Assembly (NCBI RefSeq): GCF_029143285.1
Contig: NZ_JAPDSH010000002.1
Coordinates: 310,001-374,000 of the forward strand
Direction: 5' to 3'
Source of the DNA: Vagococcus proximus
Lineage (GTDB): Bacteria > Bacillota > Bacilli > Lactobacillales > Vagococcaceae
DNA length: 64,000 nt
Below, piece after piece: positions 17,604-28,046 of this stretch. The translations under genes and the position numbers were made by a program. Positions within the stretch are counted from its first letter, which is position 1, and each line of letters opens with the position of its first letter. The notes below the pieces were generated by a model that was given only the letters and a program-made list of their open reading frames with translations, ran no database searches and was not told the DNA's origin.

Positions 17604-17776
17604 AAAGATACAATCTGTTAGGTGAGGCTCCTATATTGGAAATACGCTGCTGCTCAAAAATGTCGAGAGACGCCAATGAGTCAACTGGAATTGTCGAACA
17701 AGGCTCTTCCTAATGTAGCTGACGAACTTTCGTCTAAGCCATATAGTGCTAAAACTCGACGATGAGATTTGGTATT
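17604..17776 (+). ncRNA. M-box (ykoK) magnesium riboswitch
   Basis: The sequence carries the hallmark conserved blocks of the M-box: GTTAGGTGAGGCTCCTAT (17618 on), ACGCTGCTGC (17644 on), GACGCCAATGAGTCAAC (17669 on), TAATGTAGCTGACG and GCCATATAGTGCTAAAACTC. The ends AGATACAATCT and AGATTTGGTAT can close helix P1. When Mg2+ is high the aptamer folds and favours the terminator just downstream, lowering mgtA expression. Confidence 0.95.
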
Positions 17777-17806
17777 TGCTTGTAGGCTTATTTAAGTTTA
17801 TTTATG

Positions 17807-17841
17807 CATGCACTTCTCATTAGTTGAGGAGTGCATTTTTG
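17807..17841 (+). terminator. Riboswitch-controlled terminator
   Basis: TGCACTTCTCA (17809-17819) pairs with TGAGGAGTGCA (17825-17835) and is followed by TTTTT. It lies about 35 bases after the M-box and 265 bases before mgtA. Confidence 0.9.
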
Positions 17842-17900
17842 TATTCAAAACTAAGATTGAAACGTGTTCTTAAATTAAGATAAAAGAAAGGGTGAGGAGT

Positions 17901-18014
17901 TTGGATAGTTGTAGACAGTTAGAAAAAGCGGAACCAGGAAGTAGTCGACAGCAAAGAAGGACGATTATTGGTTGCTTTGATGATAGAGACATCAAGCTCC
18001 CTGCTCTAAAATAA
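17901..18014 (+). CDS. Possible leader peptide between M-box terminator and mgtA
   Basis: A 37-codon frame starting at TTG 17901, with GGTGAGGAG at 17891-17899 as ribosome site, ending TAA at 18014. The product begins MDSCRQLEKAEPGSSRQQRR and ends with DIKLPALK; it is charged, with Pro at two places. No homologue is known to me. Its place in a Mg2+-responsive leader recalls the short proline/acidic peptides that control mgt genes in enteric bacteria by ribosome behaviour at low Mg2+, but that mechanism is only a suggestion here. The start codon is weak and the frame could be chance. Confidence 0.4.
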   Translation: MDSCRQLEKAEPGSSRQQRRTIIGCFDDRDIKLPALK

Positions 18015-18033
18015 TAAATTTTTTATTTTTTTA
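18008..18033 (+). other. AT hairpin after the leader frame
   Basis: CTAAAATAATAAA can pair with the following TTTTTTATTTTTTTAG, overlapping the stop of the leader frame. It might act as a weak terminator or pause site before mgtA. Confidence 0.4.
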
Positions 18034-18105
18034 GCCTGTGGTTTGAGAGTATCAAAGTGTTGATGGCAGTTTTTCTTTGCTACTTATGAAAGCGAGGAAA
18101 TTGAC

Positions 18106-20736
18106 ATGAAAAACAAAAAAAGAAACTTTAATCAATTAAATAGACAGGAAGTAAAAGATTCAGAATTAAAACAATTGGCAGCTCTATCGGAACGCGAGTT
18201 GATGATGACCTTAAGAACATCACCAAATGGCCTATCGAAAGAAGATGCTGAAGACCGCCTAGAAGAATATGGACCTAATGAAATTGCTAGTGAGAGTCCG
18301 ATACCAGCGTGGCGTTTATTCTTAAAGGCTTTTCAAGATCCTTTTGTTTATGTATTGGCTTTATTATTAGTTGTATCAGCAGCAACTAAAGACTATGAAG
18401 CAGCTATTATTATGGGGATTATGATTTTATGTAGTGCTTTAATTCAATTTGTTCAAAGCTATCGCTCGCAAAAGGCAAGCTTTGAATTAAAAGAAATGAT
18501 TGAAAATACTTGTGCGATTACAAGAGATGGTGTGACAACAGAAATCCCAATGGATGAAGTTGTACCTGGCGATATTTTAACACTTTCAACAGGTGACATG
18601 ATTCCTGCAGATGCAGTATTAATTTGGTCAAATGATTTATTCGTCAATCAAAGTTCTTTAACAGGTGAATCGATGCCAGTTGAAAAGTTTGTTGAAGCGG
18701 GTGTGGATGAAAAGCAATTGAAAGACCCAAGTTTGACAGCATTAGATATGGAAGATTTAGTTTTCATGGGAACGGACGTCTTGAGTGGTCAAGGTAGAGC
18801 GATTATTTTAAGAACGGGCGCTAGTACATTCTTTGGTGATATTGCTAAAACAGCAACAGGGCAGCGTGGCGATACAGCCTTTGACGTAGGGATGAATAAA
18901 GTAAGTAAATTGCTACTTAGAATGGTAGTGGTGTTATTCCCCGTTGTATTATTACTTAATGGCTTTACAAAAGGGGATTGGAGTCAAGCTTTCTTCTTCG
19001 CTATTGCTGTGGCTGTGGGATTAACACCAGAGATGTTACCGATGATTGTCACAAGCAATTTGGCTAAAGGGGCATTAAGTCTTTCTAAAAAGAAAGTTAT
19101 TGTGAAAGAATTAGCCGCTATTCAAAACTTAGGAAGCATGGATGTGTTGTGTACCGATAAAACAGGAACGATTACAGAAGACGAAGTCGTTCTAGTAGAA
19201 CACGTCAACCCATTAGGTAAAGAAAATGATGAGGTATTGAACCTTGCTTATTTAAATTCTAATTATCAAACAGGCTGGAAAAACCTAATTGATCATGCTG
19301 TCATTAATTATTACAGCAAAGCTGTTGCCGAAAATGATCGACCTAGTGTAGAGAAAATAGATGAGATTCCTTTTGATTTTACACGTAGACGTTTAACGGT
19401 GGCAGTTGAAACCGAAGGCCACCAACTAATGGTAACAAAAGGCGCTGTTGAAGAGATGATGACAATCTGTTCGCAAGTCGAAATAGATGGTGAAATCCGT
19501 GACCTAACACCTGAACTACACGAGCAAATGATGAGAGTTAACAATAGTATGAATGAGAGAGGTATGCGTGTCATTGGTGTAGCCTACCGTAAAGATGTGT
19601 ATACTGAAGCGAACTACTCAGTTGCAGATGAGCAAGAGATGATACTTGTTGGTTTTATTGGGTTCTTAGATCCGGCAAAAGTTTCAGCAATTCCTGCGAT
19701 TTCTTCCTTACAAGAACATGGTGTAACGGTTAAAGTACTGACAGGTGATAATGAAATTGTAGCAAGAAAAGTGTGTCAAGATGTGGGAATTCCGGTGACG
19801 GATGTATTAGTCGGTAATCAAATTGAAGAGATGTCGGATGATGAACTTATTAATATAGTAGAAAGTGTTAACTTATTTGCTAAATTATCTCCTATGCAAA
19901 AATCACGAATTATTAATTTACTTCAGAAAAAAGGACATACTGTTGGCTTTATGGGAGACGGTATTAATGATGCACCAGCATTAAGAAAAGCAGATGTAGG
20001 GATTTCTGTTGACACAGCAGCGGATATCACAAAGGATGCTAGTTCAATTATTTTATTAGAGAAAAGTTTAACCGTACTTGAGGATGGGATTATAGAAGGA
20101 CGTAAAGTATTTTGTAATATGATGAAGTATATCAAAGTAACAATCAGTTCAAACTTTGGTAATGTCTTCTCTGTATTAGTAGCCAGTGCTTTCTTGCCGT
20201 TCTTACCGATGTTGTCTCTGCAATTGCTGGTACAGAACTTAGTTTACGATATTGCACAACTAACAACACCTTGGGACAATGTAGATGAAGAAGATATTGA
20301 AAAACCTGTAAAATGGGGAACAAACGGTTTACTGAAATTCACATTGTGCATTGGGCCTGTAAGTAGTATTTTTGATATCTTGACATTTGCCTTAATGTGG
20401 ACTGTATTTGGTGCAAATACAGTAGCTGAACAAGGGTTATTCCAAGCAGGGTGGTTCTTAGTAGGTTTAACAACTCAAACGTTAGTGGTTCATATTGTTA
20501 GAACTAAAAAGATTCCGTTTATCCAAAGCCGTTCAAGTTTTTCGCTTGGATTGGCTAGTATAGCTGCAATCTTAATAGGGATTGGAATTATAGTGACGCC
20601 TTTGCGTGATTCATTCCATTTTAGTGCGTTACCATCTAACTATTGGGGATGGTGGCTTGCAATAAATATCATGTATATGATAACAGTACAAGCTGCTAAG
20701 CAACTTTATATAAAAGTAAATGGCGAATGGCTCTAA
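18106..20736 (+). CDS. mgtA: Magnesium-transporting P-type ATPase
   Basis: 876 aa, full length for MgtA/MgtB (P3B) pumps, which import Mg2+ through the cytoplasmic membrane using ATP. Visible are the actuator motif TGES (186-189), the phosphorylation site DKTGT with Asp351, the hinge GDGIND near residue 625, and about ten membrane helices. The helix 4 segment VGLTPEMLPMIV is typical of Mg2+ pumps. The ATG at 18106 has GCGAGGA eight bases upstream. Control by an M-box riboswitch confirms the metal. A strong terminator follows. Confidence 0.96.
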   Translation: MKNKKRNFNQLNRQEVKDSELKQLAALSERELMMTLRTSPNGLSKEDAEDRLEEYGPNEIASESPIPAWRLFLKAFQDPFVYVLALLLVVSAATKDYEAAIIMGIMILCSALIQFVQSYRSQKASFELKEMIENTCAITRDGVTTEIPMDEVVPGDILTLSTGDMIPADAVLIWSNDLFVNQSSLTGESMPVEKFVEAGVDEKQLKDPSLTALDMEDLVFMGTDVLSGQGRAIILRTGASTFFGDIAKTATGQRGDTAFDVGMNKVSKLLLRMVVVLFPVVLLLNGFTKGDWSQAFFFAIAVAVGLTPEMLPMIVTSNLAKGALSLSKKKVIVKELAAIQNLGSMDVLCTDKTGTITEDEVVLVEHVNPLGKENDEVLNLAYLNSNYQTGWKNLIDHAVINYYSKAVAENDRPSVEKIDEIPFDFTRRRLTVAVETEGHQLMVTKGAVEEMMTICSQVEIDGEIRDLTPELHEQMMRVNNSMNERGMRVIGVAYRKDVYTEANYSVADEQEMILVGFIGFLDPAKVSAIPAISSLQEHGVTVKVLTGDNEIVARKVCQDVGIPVTDVLVGNQIEEMSDDELINIVESVNLFAKLSPMQKSRIINLLQKKGHTVGFMGDGINDAPALRKADVGISVDTAADITKDASSIILLEKSLTVLEDGIIEGRKVFCNMMKYIKVTISSNFGNVFSVLVASAFLPFLPMLSLQLLVQNLVYDIAQLTTPWDNVDEEDIEKPVKWGTNGLLKFTLCIGPVSSIFDILTFALMWTVFGANTVAEQGLFQAGWFLVGLTTQTLVVHIVRTKKIPFIQSRSSFSLGLASIAAILIGIGIIVTPLRDSFHFSALPSNYWGWWLAINIMYMITVQAAKQLYIKVNGEWL

Positions 20737-20812
20737 AAAAACAAAAAAGTTTTTTAAAAAATCTAAAAAGATTTATTTCACTAAGTAACTTAAAAGGGAA
20801 CAGATAAAAAAA

Positions 20813-20860
20813 ATAAAACGTAGAGACTATGGTTTTATCCAATAGTCCCTACGTTTATTT
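20813..20860 (+). terminator. Intrinsic terminator after mgtA
   Basis: AAACGTAGAGACTAT pairs with ATAGTCCCTACGTTT with a short loop, then T-run. Confidence 0.88.
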
Positions 20861-20916
20861 TTTTGTGAACAAAGATTAAATAAGAGGATAAGATAACAAT
20901 AAGGAATGCATAAAAC

Positions 20917-20952
20917 TTGATGATGTAGGGATTTGTGAGATATAATTATAAC

Positions 20953-20970
<18 letters not shown>
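20917..20970 (+). promoter_or_regulatory. Promoter of the pdh operon with a downstream cre-like site
   Basis: TTGATG (20917-20922), 18-base spacer, TATAAT (20941-20946). Just past the start point lies AGAAAACGTTTCCG (20957-20970), which fits the CcpA site consensus except at its two outer bases. That position would let CcpA block transcription when preferred sugar is present. Confidence 0.65.
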
Positions 20971-22346
<1,376 letters not shown>

Positions 22347-22348
22347 TC

Positions 22349-23326
22349 ATGGCACAAAAAACAATGATCCAAGCGATTACAGATGCGCTTGCTGTTGAAT
22401 TAGAAAAAGATCCTAATGTCCTAATCTTTGGTGAAGACGTAGGTAATAACGGTGGGGTATTCCGTGCGACTGAAGGCTTACAAGCTAAGTTTGGTGAAGA
22501 CCGCGTGATGGATGCACCTCTTGCAGAATCAGGTATCGGTGGTATGGCTTTCGGTTTAGCATTAGAAGGTTATCGTCCAGTTCCTGAAATCCAATTCTTC
22601 GGATTTATCTTTGAAGTTATGGATGAAGTAGTAGCACAAATGGCACGTACTCGTTACCGTATGGGTGGCACTCGTCACATGCCTATCACAATCCGCGCAC
22701 CATTTGGTGGAGGAGTTCATACTCCAGAATTACATGCTGATAACTTAGAAGGGCTTATTGCTCAATCTCCTGGTATCCGTGTTGTTATTCCATCAAACCC
22801 ATATGATGCTAAAGGATTATTAATTTCAGCTATTCGTGATAACGATCCAGTTGTCTTCTTAGAGCACATGAAATTATACCGTTCATTCCGTGAGGAAGTT
22901 CCAGATGGTGAATACACTGTTCCTTTAGATAAAGCAGCTGTTACTAAAGAAGGTAAAGATGTTTCTATTATTACTTACGGTGCAATGGTTCGCGAATCTA
23001 TTAAAGCAGCAGAAAAATTAGAAGCAGCAGGTATCTCAGTAGAAATTATTGACTTACGTACAGTTGCTCCATTAGATATTGAAACAATTATCGCTTCAGT
23101 TGAAAAAACTGGCCGCGTAGTAGTTGTTCAAGAAGCTCAAAAACAAGCTGGTGTAGCAGCACAAGTTATTTCTGAAATTTCAGAACGCGCTGTTCTTTCA
23201 TTAGAAGCACCAATCGGACGTGTATCTGCTCCAGATACTGTTTTCCCATTCGGTCAAGCTGAAAATGCTTGGTTACCAAATGCGGCTGATATCGAAGCTA
23301 AAGTTAAAGAAGTTTACGAATTCTAA
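22349..23326 (+). CDS. pdhB: Pyruvate dehydrogenase E1 component, beta subunit
   Basis: 325 aa, normal length. It forms the alpha2-beta2 E1 tetramer with PdhA and holds the pyrimidine end of thiamine diphosphate. Typical segments are [37 protein letters not shown] and [21 protein letters not shown], and the C-terminal domain ends in [17 protein letters not shown]. It starts two bases after pdhA with AAAGGAG in the end of that gene, so translation is probably coupled. A stem-loop separates it from pdhC. Confidence 0.96.
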   Translation: MAQKTMIQAITDALAVELEKDPNVLIFGEDVGNNGGVFRATEGLQAKFGEDRVMDAPLAESGIGGMAFGLALEGYRPVPEIQFFGFIFEVMDEVVAQMARTRYRMGGTRHMPITIRAPFGGGVHTPELHADNLEGLIAQSPGIRVVIPSNPYDAKGLLISAIRDNDPVVFLEHMKLYRSFREEVPDGEYTVPLDKAAVTKEGKDVSIITYGAMVRESIKAAEKLEAAGISVEIIDLRTVAPLDIETIIASVEKTGRVVVVQEAQKQAGVAAQVISEISERAVLSLEAPIGRVSAPDTVFPFGQAENAWLPNAADIEAKVKEVYEF

Positions 23327-23349
23327 GAATAGATAATTAAAATAGAAGT

Positions 23350-23382
23350 TTAGGGAGTGAGCTTATTAGAGCTGCTCCCTAA
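23350..23382 (+). other. Stem-loop between pdhB and pdhC
   Basis: TTAGGGAG pairs with CTCCCTAA, with an inner AGCT/AGCT pairing; no T-run follows. It probably stabilises or marks a processing point in the operon mRNA rather than ending transcription. Confidence 0.6.
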
Positions 23383-23421
23383 GCTATAACAATAACTGAA
23401 ATTGAAGGGAAGAGTGCGATC

Positions 23422-25029
23422 ATGGCATTTAAATTTAAATTACCAGATATCGGTGAAGGTATTGCAGAAGGCGAAATCGTAAAATGGTTTGTAGCAGTAG
23501 GCGATACAATTAACGAAGATGATACATTATTAGAAGTACAAAACGATAAATCAGTGGAGGAAATTCCATCTCCAGTAACGGGTAAAGTTTTAAACATCGT
23601 TGTTTCTGAAGGAACTGTAGCAAACGTTGGTGACGTTTTAATCGAAATCGACGCTCCAGGACATGAAGATAATGACGCACCAGCTGAAGCTACAGCGGCA
23701 GCACCTGCACCAGCAGCGGCTCCAGCAGCACCAGCAGGCGGCGTATTCCAATTCAAATTACCAGATATCGGTGAAGGTATTGCAGAAGGCGAAATCGTAA
23801 AATGGTTTGTAGCAGCAGGCGATACAATCAACGAAGATGATACATTATTAGAAGTACAAAATGATAAATCTGTTGAAGAAATTCCATCTCCAGTAACAGG
23901 TAAAGTTGTGAACGTTGTTGTTCCAGAAGGAACAGTAGCAAACGTTGGTGATGTATTAATCGAAATCGATGCTCCAGGACACAACGATGCACCTGCATCA
24001 GCTCCAGCGGCAGCAGCATCTACAACTTCTTCATCAGCTCCAGCAGCGGCAGCGGTAGTTCCAGTAGCAGCTGACCCATCAAAACGCGTTTTAGCAATGC
24101 CTTCAGTACGTCAATATGCACGTGAAAAAGGAATTGATATTTCAACTGTACCTGCAACAGGTAAAGGTGGACGTGTTCTTAAATCAGATATTGATGCAGT
24201 TGCAGCAGGCGGCGCTCCAGTAGCGGCAACAGCTCCAGCAGCAACAGCAACTACAGAAGCACCAGCAGCTCCTAAAGCAGCAGCTACACCAGTTGCAGCA
24301 CCAATTGCTCCAGCAGCAAGCGGCGAAGCTCAAACTCGTGAAAAACTTACACCAATGCGTAAAGCAATTTCTAAAGCAATGGTTAACAGTAAACATACAG
24401 CGCCACACGTTACATTATTTGATGACGTTGAAGTTTCTAAAATGTGGGATCACCGTAAGAAATTTAAAGATACAGCAGCTAAGCAAGATGTTAAATTAAC
24501 ATTCTTACCTTACGTTGTTAAAGCGTTAGTTGCGACAATGCGCGACTTCCCAATCTTAAATGCTTCAATCGATGATACAACAGAAGAAATTGTTTACAAA
24601 AACTACTATAACATCGGTATTGCTACAGATACTCCAAACGGATTATTTGTACCAAACATTAAAAATGCTGATTCAAAAGGTATGTTTGCAATCGCAAGCG
24701 AAATTACTTCTAATGCTCAAAAAGCAATGTCAGGTAAATTAGCTGCAGGCGAAATGCGCGATGGTACTGTTACAATCAGTAACATTGGTTCAGCTCGTGG
24801 TGGCTGGTTCACTCCAGTTATCAACTACCCTGAAGTAGCTATTTTAGGTGTAGGTACTATCGATCAACAACCAATCGTAAACGAAGATGGCGAATTAGCT
24901 GTTGGACGCGTTATGAAATTATCATTAAGCTTCGACCACCGTATTGTTGATGGCGCGACAGCTCAAAATGCTATGAACAACATTAAACGTTTATTAGCAG
25001 ATCCAGAATTATTATTAATGGAAGGGTAA
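23422..25029 (+). CDS. pdhC: Pyruvate dehydrogenase E2, dihydrolipoamide acetyltransferase with two lipoyl domains
   Basis: 535 aa. Order: lipoyl domain 1 (residues 2-80, lipoyl-Lys43), Ala/Pro linker, lipoyl domain 2 (108-186, Lys149), Ala/Pro/Thr linker, E1/E3-binding domain (about 224-258, [15 protein letters not shown]), another linker, and the catalytic domain (about 305-535) with the HxxxDG motif in SFDHRIVDG. It transfers acetyl groups to CoA and forms the core of the complex. The two lipoyl domains are nearly the same at DNA level. The ATG has GAAGGGAAGAG upstream. Confidence 0.96.
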   Translation: MAFKFKLPDIGEGIAEGEIVKWFVAVGDTINEDDTLLEVQNDKSVEEIPSPVTGKVLNIVVSEGTVANVGDVLIEIDAPGHEDNDAPAEATAAAPAPAAAPAAPAGGVFQFKLPDIGEGIAEGEIVKWFVAAGDTINEDDTLLEVQNDKSVEEIPSPVTGKVVNVVVPEGTVANVGDVLIEIDAPGHNDAPASAPAAAASTTSSSAPAAAAVVPVAADPSKRVLAMPSVRQYAREKGIDISTVPATGKGGRVLKSDIDAVAAGGAPVAATAPAATATTEAPAAPKAAATPVAAPIAPAASGEAQTREKLTPMRKAISKAMVNSKHTAPHVTLFDDVEVSKMWDHRKKFKDTAAKQDVKLTFLPYVVKALVATMRDFPILNASIDDTTEEIVYKNYYNIGIATDTPNGLFVPNIKNADSKGMFAIASEITSNAQKAMSGKLAAGEMRDGTVTISNIGSARGGWFTPVINYPEVAILGVGTIDQQPIVNEDGELAVGRVMKLSLSFDHRIVDGATAQNAMNNIKRLLADPELLLMEG

Positions 25030-25041
25030 GGTGACTCACAC

Positions 25042-26448
25042 ATGGTAGTAGGAGATTTCGCTTTAGAATTAGATACAGTAGTAATCGGAGCTGGCCCTGG
25101 TGGGTATGTAGCAGCAATCCGTGCAGCACAAATGGGACAAAAAGTAGCAATTATTGAACGTGAATACATCGGCGGCGTTTGTTTAAACGTCGGATGTATC
25201 CCTTCAAAAGCCCTAATCAGTGCTGGTCATAAATACCAAGAAGCTCTAGATTCAGAAATCTTTGGTGTTACAACTAAAGGTGTAGAATTAGACTTCACTA
25301 AAACTCAAGATTGGAAAGATAACGGCGTTGTTAAGAAATTAACTTCAGGTGTTGAATTCCTTCTTAAGAAAAATAAAGTTGAAGTAATCAGAGGGGAAGC
25401 TTTCTTCGTTGACGAGCACACTTTACGTGTTATCAATGACGAATCAGCTCAAACTTATGAATTCAACAATGCGATTGTGGCAACGGGTAGTCGTCCAATC
25501 GAAATCCCAGGATTTAAATTTGCAGGTCGCGTTTTAGATTCTACAGGCGGATTAAACTTAAAAGAACTTCCTAAGAAAATGGTTATCGTTGGGGGAGGAG
25601 TTATCGGTGCTGAATTAGGTGGCGCTTATGCTAACCTAGGTACTGAAGTAACTATCCTTGAAGGTTCTCCACAAATTTTACCAACATTTGAAAAAGATAT
25701 GGTTAAATTAGTTGAATCATCATTCGATAAAAAAGGTATTAAAGTTGTCACTAAAGCAATGGCTAAAGAAGCAGTTGACAATGGTGATAGCGTGACAGTT
25801 AAATACGAAGTTGATGGAAAAGCTGAAGAAGTAACTGCTGATTACGTAATGGTAACTGTTGGACGTCGTCCAAATACGGATGAATTAGGTTTAGAAGTAG
25901 CAGGTGTTGAAATGACTGAACGTGGTTTAGTTAAAGTAGATAACCAAGGACGTACAAACGTATCTTCAATCTTCGCGATTGGTGATATCACTCCTGGAGC
26001 TGCTCTTGCTCATAAAGCAAGCTACGAAGCTAAAATCGCTGCTGAAGCTATCTCAGGTAAAGCAGTTGCAATTGATTACACAGCTATGCCTGCTGTAGCC
26101 TTTACAGATCCTGAATTAGCTACTGTTGGTTTAACTGAAAAAGAAGCTAAAGAACAAGGCTTAGATGTTAAAGCATCTAAATTCTCATTAGGTGGAAATG
26201 GCCGTGCTATTTCTCTTGACCAAATGGAAGGTTTCGTTCGTTTAGTAACAACTAAAGAAGATAATGTAATCGTTGGGGCACAAGTTGCCGGCGTATCTGC
26301 AAGTGACGTTATTGCTGAACTAGGTTTAGCAATTGAAGCTGGTATGAATGCTGAAGACATCGCTTTAACAATTCATTCTCATCCATCATTAGCTGAAGCT
26401 GTTATGGATACTGCTGAATTAGCATTAGGTATGCCAATTCACATGTAA
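25042..26448 (+). CDS. pdhD: Dihydrolipoyl dehydrogenase (E3)
   Basis: 468 aa. It re-oxidises dihydrolipoamide on E2 with FAD and NAD+. FAD-binding [14 protein letters not shown] begins near residue 16, the redox disulfide is [15 protein letters not shown] near residue 47-55, the NAD-binding motif is [12 protein letters not shown], and the C-terminal dimer segment has the catalytic HSHPSLAE. The short extension MVVGDFALE before the FAD motif is as seen in lactic acid bacteria. It starts 12 bases after pdhC and a strong terminator ends the operon. Confidence 0.96.
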   Translation: MVVGDFALELDTVVIGAGPGGYVAAIRAAQMGQKVAIIEREYIGGVCLNVGCIPSKALISAGHKYQEALDSEIFGVTTKGVELDFTKTQDWKDNGVVKKLTSGVEFLLKKNKVEVIRGEAFFVDEHTLRVINDESAQTYEFNNAIVATGSRPIEIPGFKFAGRVLDSTGGLNLKELPKKMVIVGGGVIGAELGGAYANLGTEVTILEGSPQILPTFEKDMVKLVESSFDKKGIKVVTKAMAKEAVDNGDSVTVKYEVDGKAEEVTADYVMVTVGRRPNTDELGLEVAGVEMTERGLVKVDNQGRTNVSSIFAIGDITPGAALAHKASYEAKIAAEAISGKAVAIDYTAMPAVAFTDPELATVGLTEKEAKEQGLDVKASKFSLGGNGRAISLDQMEGFVRLVTTKEDNVIVGAQVAGVSASDVIAELGLAIEAGMNAEDIALTIHSHPSLAEAVMDTAELALGMPIHM

Positions 26449-26455
26449 TATAAAT

Positions 26456-26491
26456 AAAAACTTGTCAGATTAAATTCTGACAAGTTTTTTA
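26456..26491 (+). terminator. Intrinsic terminator of the pdh operon
   Basis: AAAACTTGTCAGA pairs with TCTGACAAGTTTT around a six-base loop, followed by T-run. Confidence 0.92.
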
Positions 26492-26507
26492 TTATAGTAA
26501 TAAAAAA

Positions 26508-26541
26508 AAGAACAGGACTTTTTAGTCTTGTTCTATTTTTT
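26508..26541 (-). terminator. Terminator of the lipoprotein gene
   Basis: AGAACAGGACT pairs with AGTCTTGTTCT (one wobble); on the minus strand a T-run (the plus-strand A-run) follows. Confidence 0.8.
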
Positions 26542-27042
26542 TTCTTCAATTTCTATTAAAGTGACTTCTTCATTTTTATTAACAGTATAGTTCACATCAT
26601 ATGAAAGATTGTAATCGTTGGATTCAAAAACTTGTGAATTTGTTGAGCTATCTTTTATATCCTTTAATTCAGCATCAGGTGGAAGTTGTTCTTCGATTGC
26701 TGATAAGAAGAATATTTTATTTAGCTTTTTATTAAGAGGAAGCTCTTCGAAATTTAATTCAATTTTTTGAATAATATTATCAGAATCTACAGTGTAGTTA
26801 ATCAATCCAGTATCTGTTTTTTCTGAGAAAATAACCGTATCTTCTTTTTCTAAATTTTCTTTATCGAGAACACCTAGAACGGTGTTATTTGGATATTTAG
26901 ATGTTACTTTTTTCTTCTTTTTACCACTTTTTTCAATTTTTTGTGAACCGTCTGGTTTACTCTTTCTCGGTGGATCAGGTGTACATGCAGAAAGTGAAAG
27001 TAAAATGATGACTAGAAATGATGGAAATAGTATTTTTTTCAT
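26533..27042 (-). CDS. Unknown lipoprotein
   Basis: 169 aa. Residues 1-20 are a signal peptide with lipobox LSAC, so Cys20 would be lipidated and the protein held on the outer face of the membrane. A basic Lys-rich stretch (KSGKKKKKVTSKYP) follows, then a domain of about 115 residues rich in acidic residues that I do not recognise. It is a single gene, convergent with the pdh operon. GGAG precedes the ATG on the minus strand. Confidence 0.82.
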   Translation of the reverse strand: MKKILFPSFLVIILLSLSACTPDPPRKSKPDGSQKIEKSGKKKKKVTSKYPNNTVLGVLDKENLEKEDTVIFSEKTDTGLINYTVDSDNIIQKIELNFEELPLNKKLNKIFFLSAIEEQLPPDAELKDIKDSSTNSQVFESNDYNLSYDVNYTVNKNEEVTLIEIEEKK

Positions 27043-27169
27043 GGGAACTCCTTTACAGTAGGTTATTACTCTTTTCGTAAAAAATGTTTATAAACTACTT
27101 TAATGATAACATATTTGTTCAAAAAAAAGATTATTCTTTTTTTTTAATCAAAATAGATAAAAATTAAAT

Positions 27170-27198
27170 TTGTTTGTTTATAAGGTCTATAGTATTCT
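27170..27198 (+). promoter_or_regulatory. Promoter of the 44-aa membrane protein gene
   Basis: TTGTTT, 17-base spacer, TATTCT, ending about 50 bases before the start codon. Confidence 0.5.
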
Positions 27199-27250
27199 AC
27201 TTAGAGTGATTATTTTAAGTATGTTTGCTTAAGAATTTAGGGGGTGAATC

Positions 27251-27385
27251 ATGTTATTCTATGTATTAACGGGATTAATCGTGATTCTATTAGTTTTAAT
27301 AGTTATAATGAGTGCGATATTTTGCTATTCGTATATTCAATCTAAGCAGAAAGAATGGTCTGATAAAAATAAGGCGGAATTATAA
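27251..27385 (+). CDS. Small single-pass membrane protein
   Basis: 44 aa, from ATG 27251 with a strong ribosome site AGGGGGTGA ten bases upstream. Residues 2-27 are one hydrophobic helix (LTGLIVILLVLIVIM), followed by a short charged tail QSKQKEWSDKNKAEL that should face the cytoplasm. No family is recognised. Position alone gives no role: it lies between a divergent lipoprotein gene and a DUF1149 gene, with no terminator before the latter, so both may share one transcript. Confidence 0.65.
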   Translation: MLFYVLTGLIVILLVLIVIMSAIFCYSYIQSKQKEWSDKNKAEL

Positions 27386-27509
27386 TTTATAGAAAAGTAT
27401 TTAAAAAAGTTAAATTTTTTTAAAATATAGAGTATAATAAACGTATTGAATTAAAATTTTATATTTTAAAGTAATATTTAAAATGAAAGATTACCTAGGA
27501 GGCTATACA

Positions 27510-27923
27510 ATGAACATTACAAGAAATCCTGAGTTAGTTGAATCATTTCATTATGATTTAAACAATCCAGAGAATGAGTTAGAAACAAATATTGCAGTTG
27601 AAATCGTACCGATTGATATGAGTGAACAAGAAGATTTTCCGCAGGACACTAGTTGCGTACTAGGCCTACGCGTTGTTTATCAAATCGTTTATGAGGCTTT
27701 TGTTTTAACAGGAGCGGTTCGTCAACCTGTTATCGTGAATGACCGTATCATTACAGAGCCGTCAGAATTAACGCAAGAAGAGGTTAGCGAATTGATGCAA
27801 CCTTTATTCTCTATTATTAAACGCATGACATACGAAGTGACTGAGATTGCTTTAGACCAACCAGGTGTAGAGTTAAACTTCTCATCAACTGCAGAACCGA
27901 TGACAGAAGAAACAGAAGCATAA
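27510..27923 (+). CDS. DUF1149 family protein
   Basis: 137 aa from ATG 27510, chosen because CTAGGAGG sits at 27495-27502; the ATG at 27483 lies before it. The start MNITRNPELVESFHYDLNNPENELETNIAVEIVP is typical, as I recall, of the DUF1149 proteins of lactic acid bacteria, which have a SecB-like fold and unknown function. The protein is acidic and cytoplasmic, ending in a Glu/Thr-rich tail. A terminator follows. Confidence 0.72.
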   Translation: MNITRNPELVESFHYDLNNPENELETNIAVEIVPIDMSEQEDFPQDTSCVLGLRVVYQIVYEAFVLTGAVRQPVIVNDRIITEPSELTQEEVSELMQPLFSIIKRMTYEVTEIALDQPGVELNFSSTAEPMTEETEA

Positions 27924-27948
27924 AAGACAGCCTTTAAGGCTGTTTTTT
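27924..27948 (+). terminator. Intrinsic terminator after DUF1149 gene
   Basis: ACAGCCTTTAAGGCTGT hairpin followed by six T. Confidence 0.88.
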
Positions 27949-28046
27949 GTTTATTATTAGTAGAGAAAGCTGCTTTCAGTTATAATGGTAAAGCAGTCTA
28001 TTTTATGACTAAAAATGAAATAGTAAAAGAAGGGTTTGTGACGCTA

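Noticed and set aside
23379-24019. Minus-strand frames opposite pdhC
   Set aside because: They arise from the codon bias and repeated lipoyl/Ala-Pro sequence; no ribosome site and no homology.
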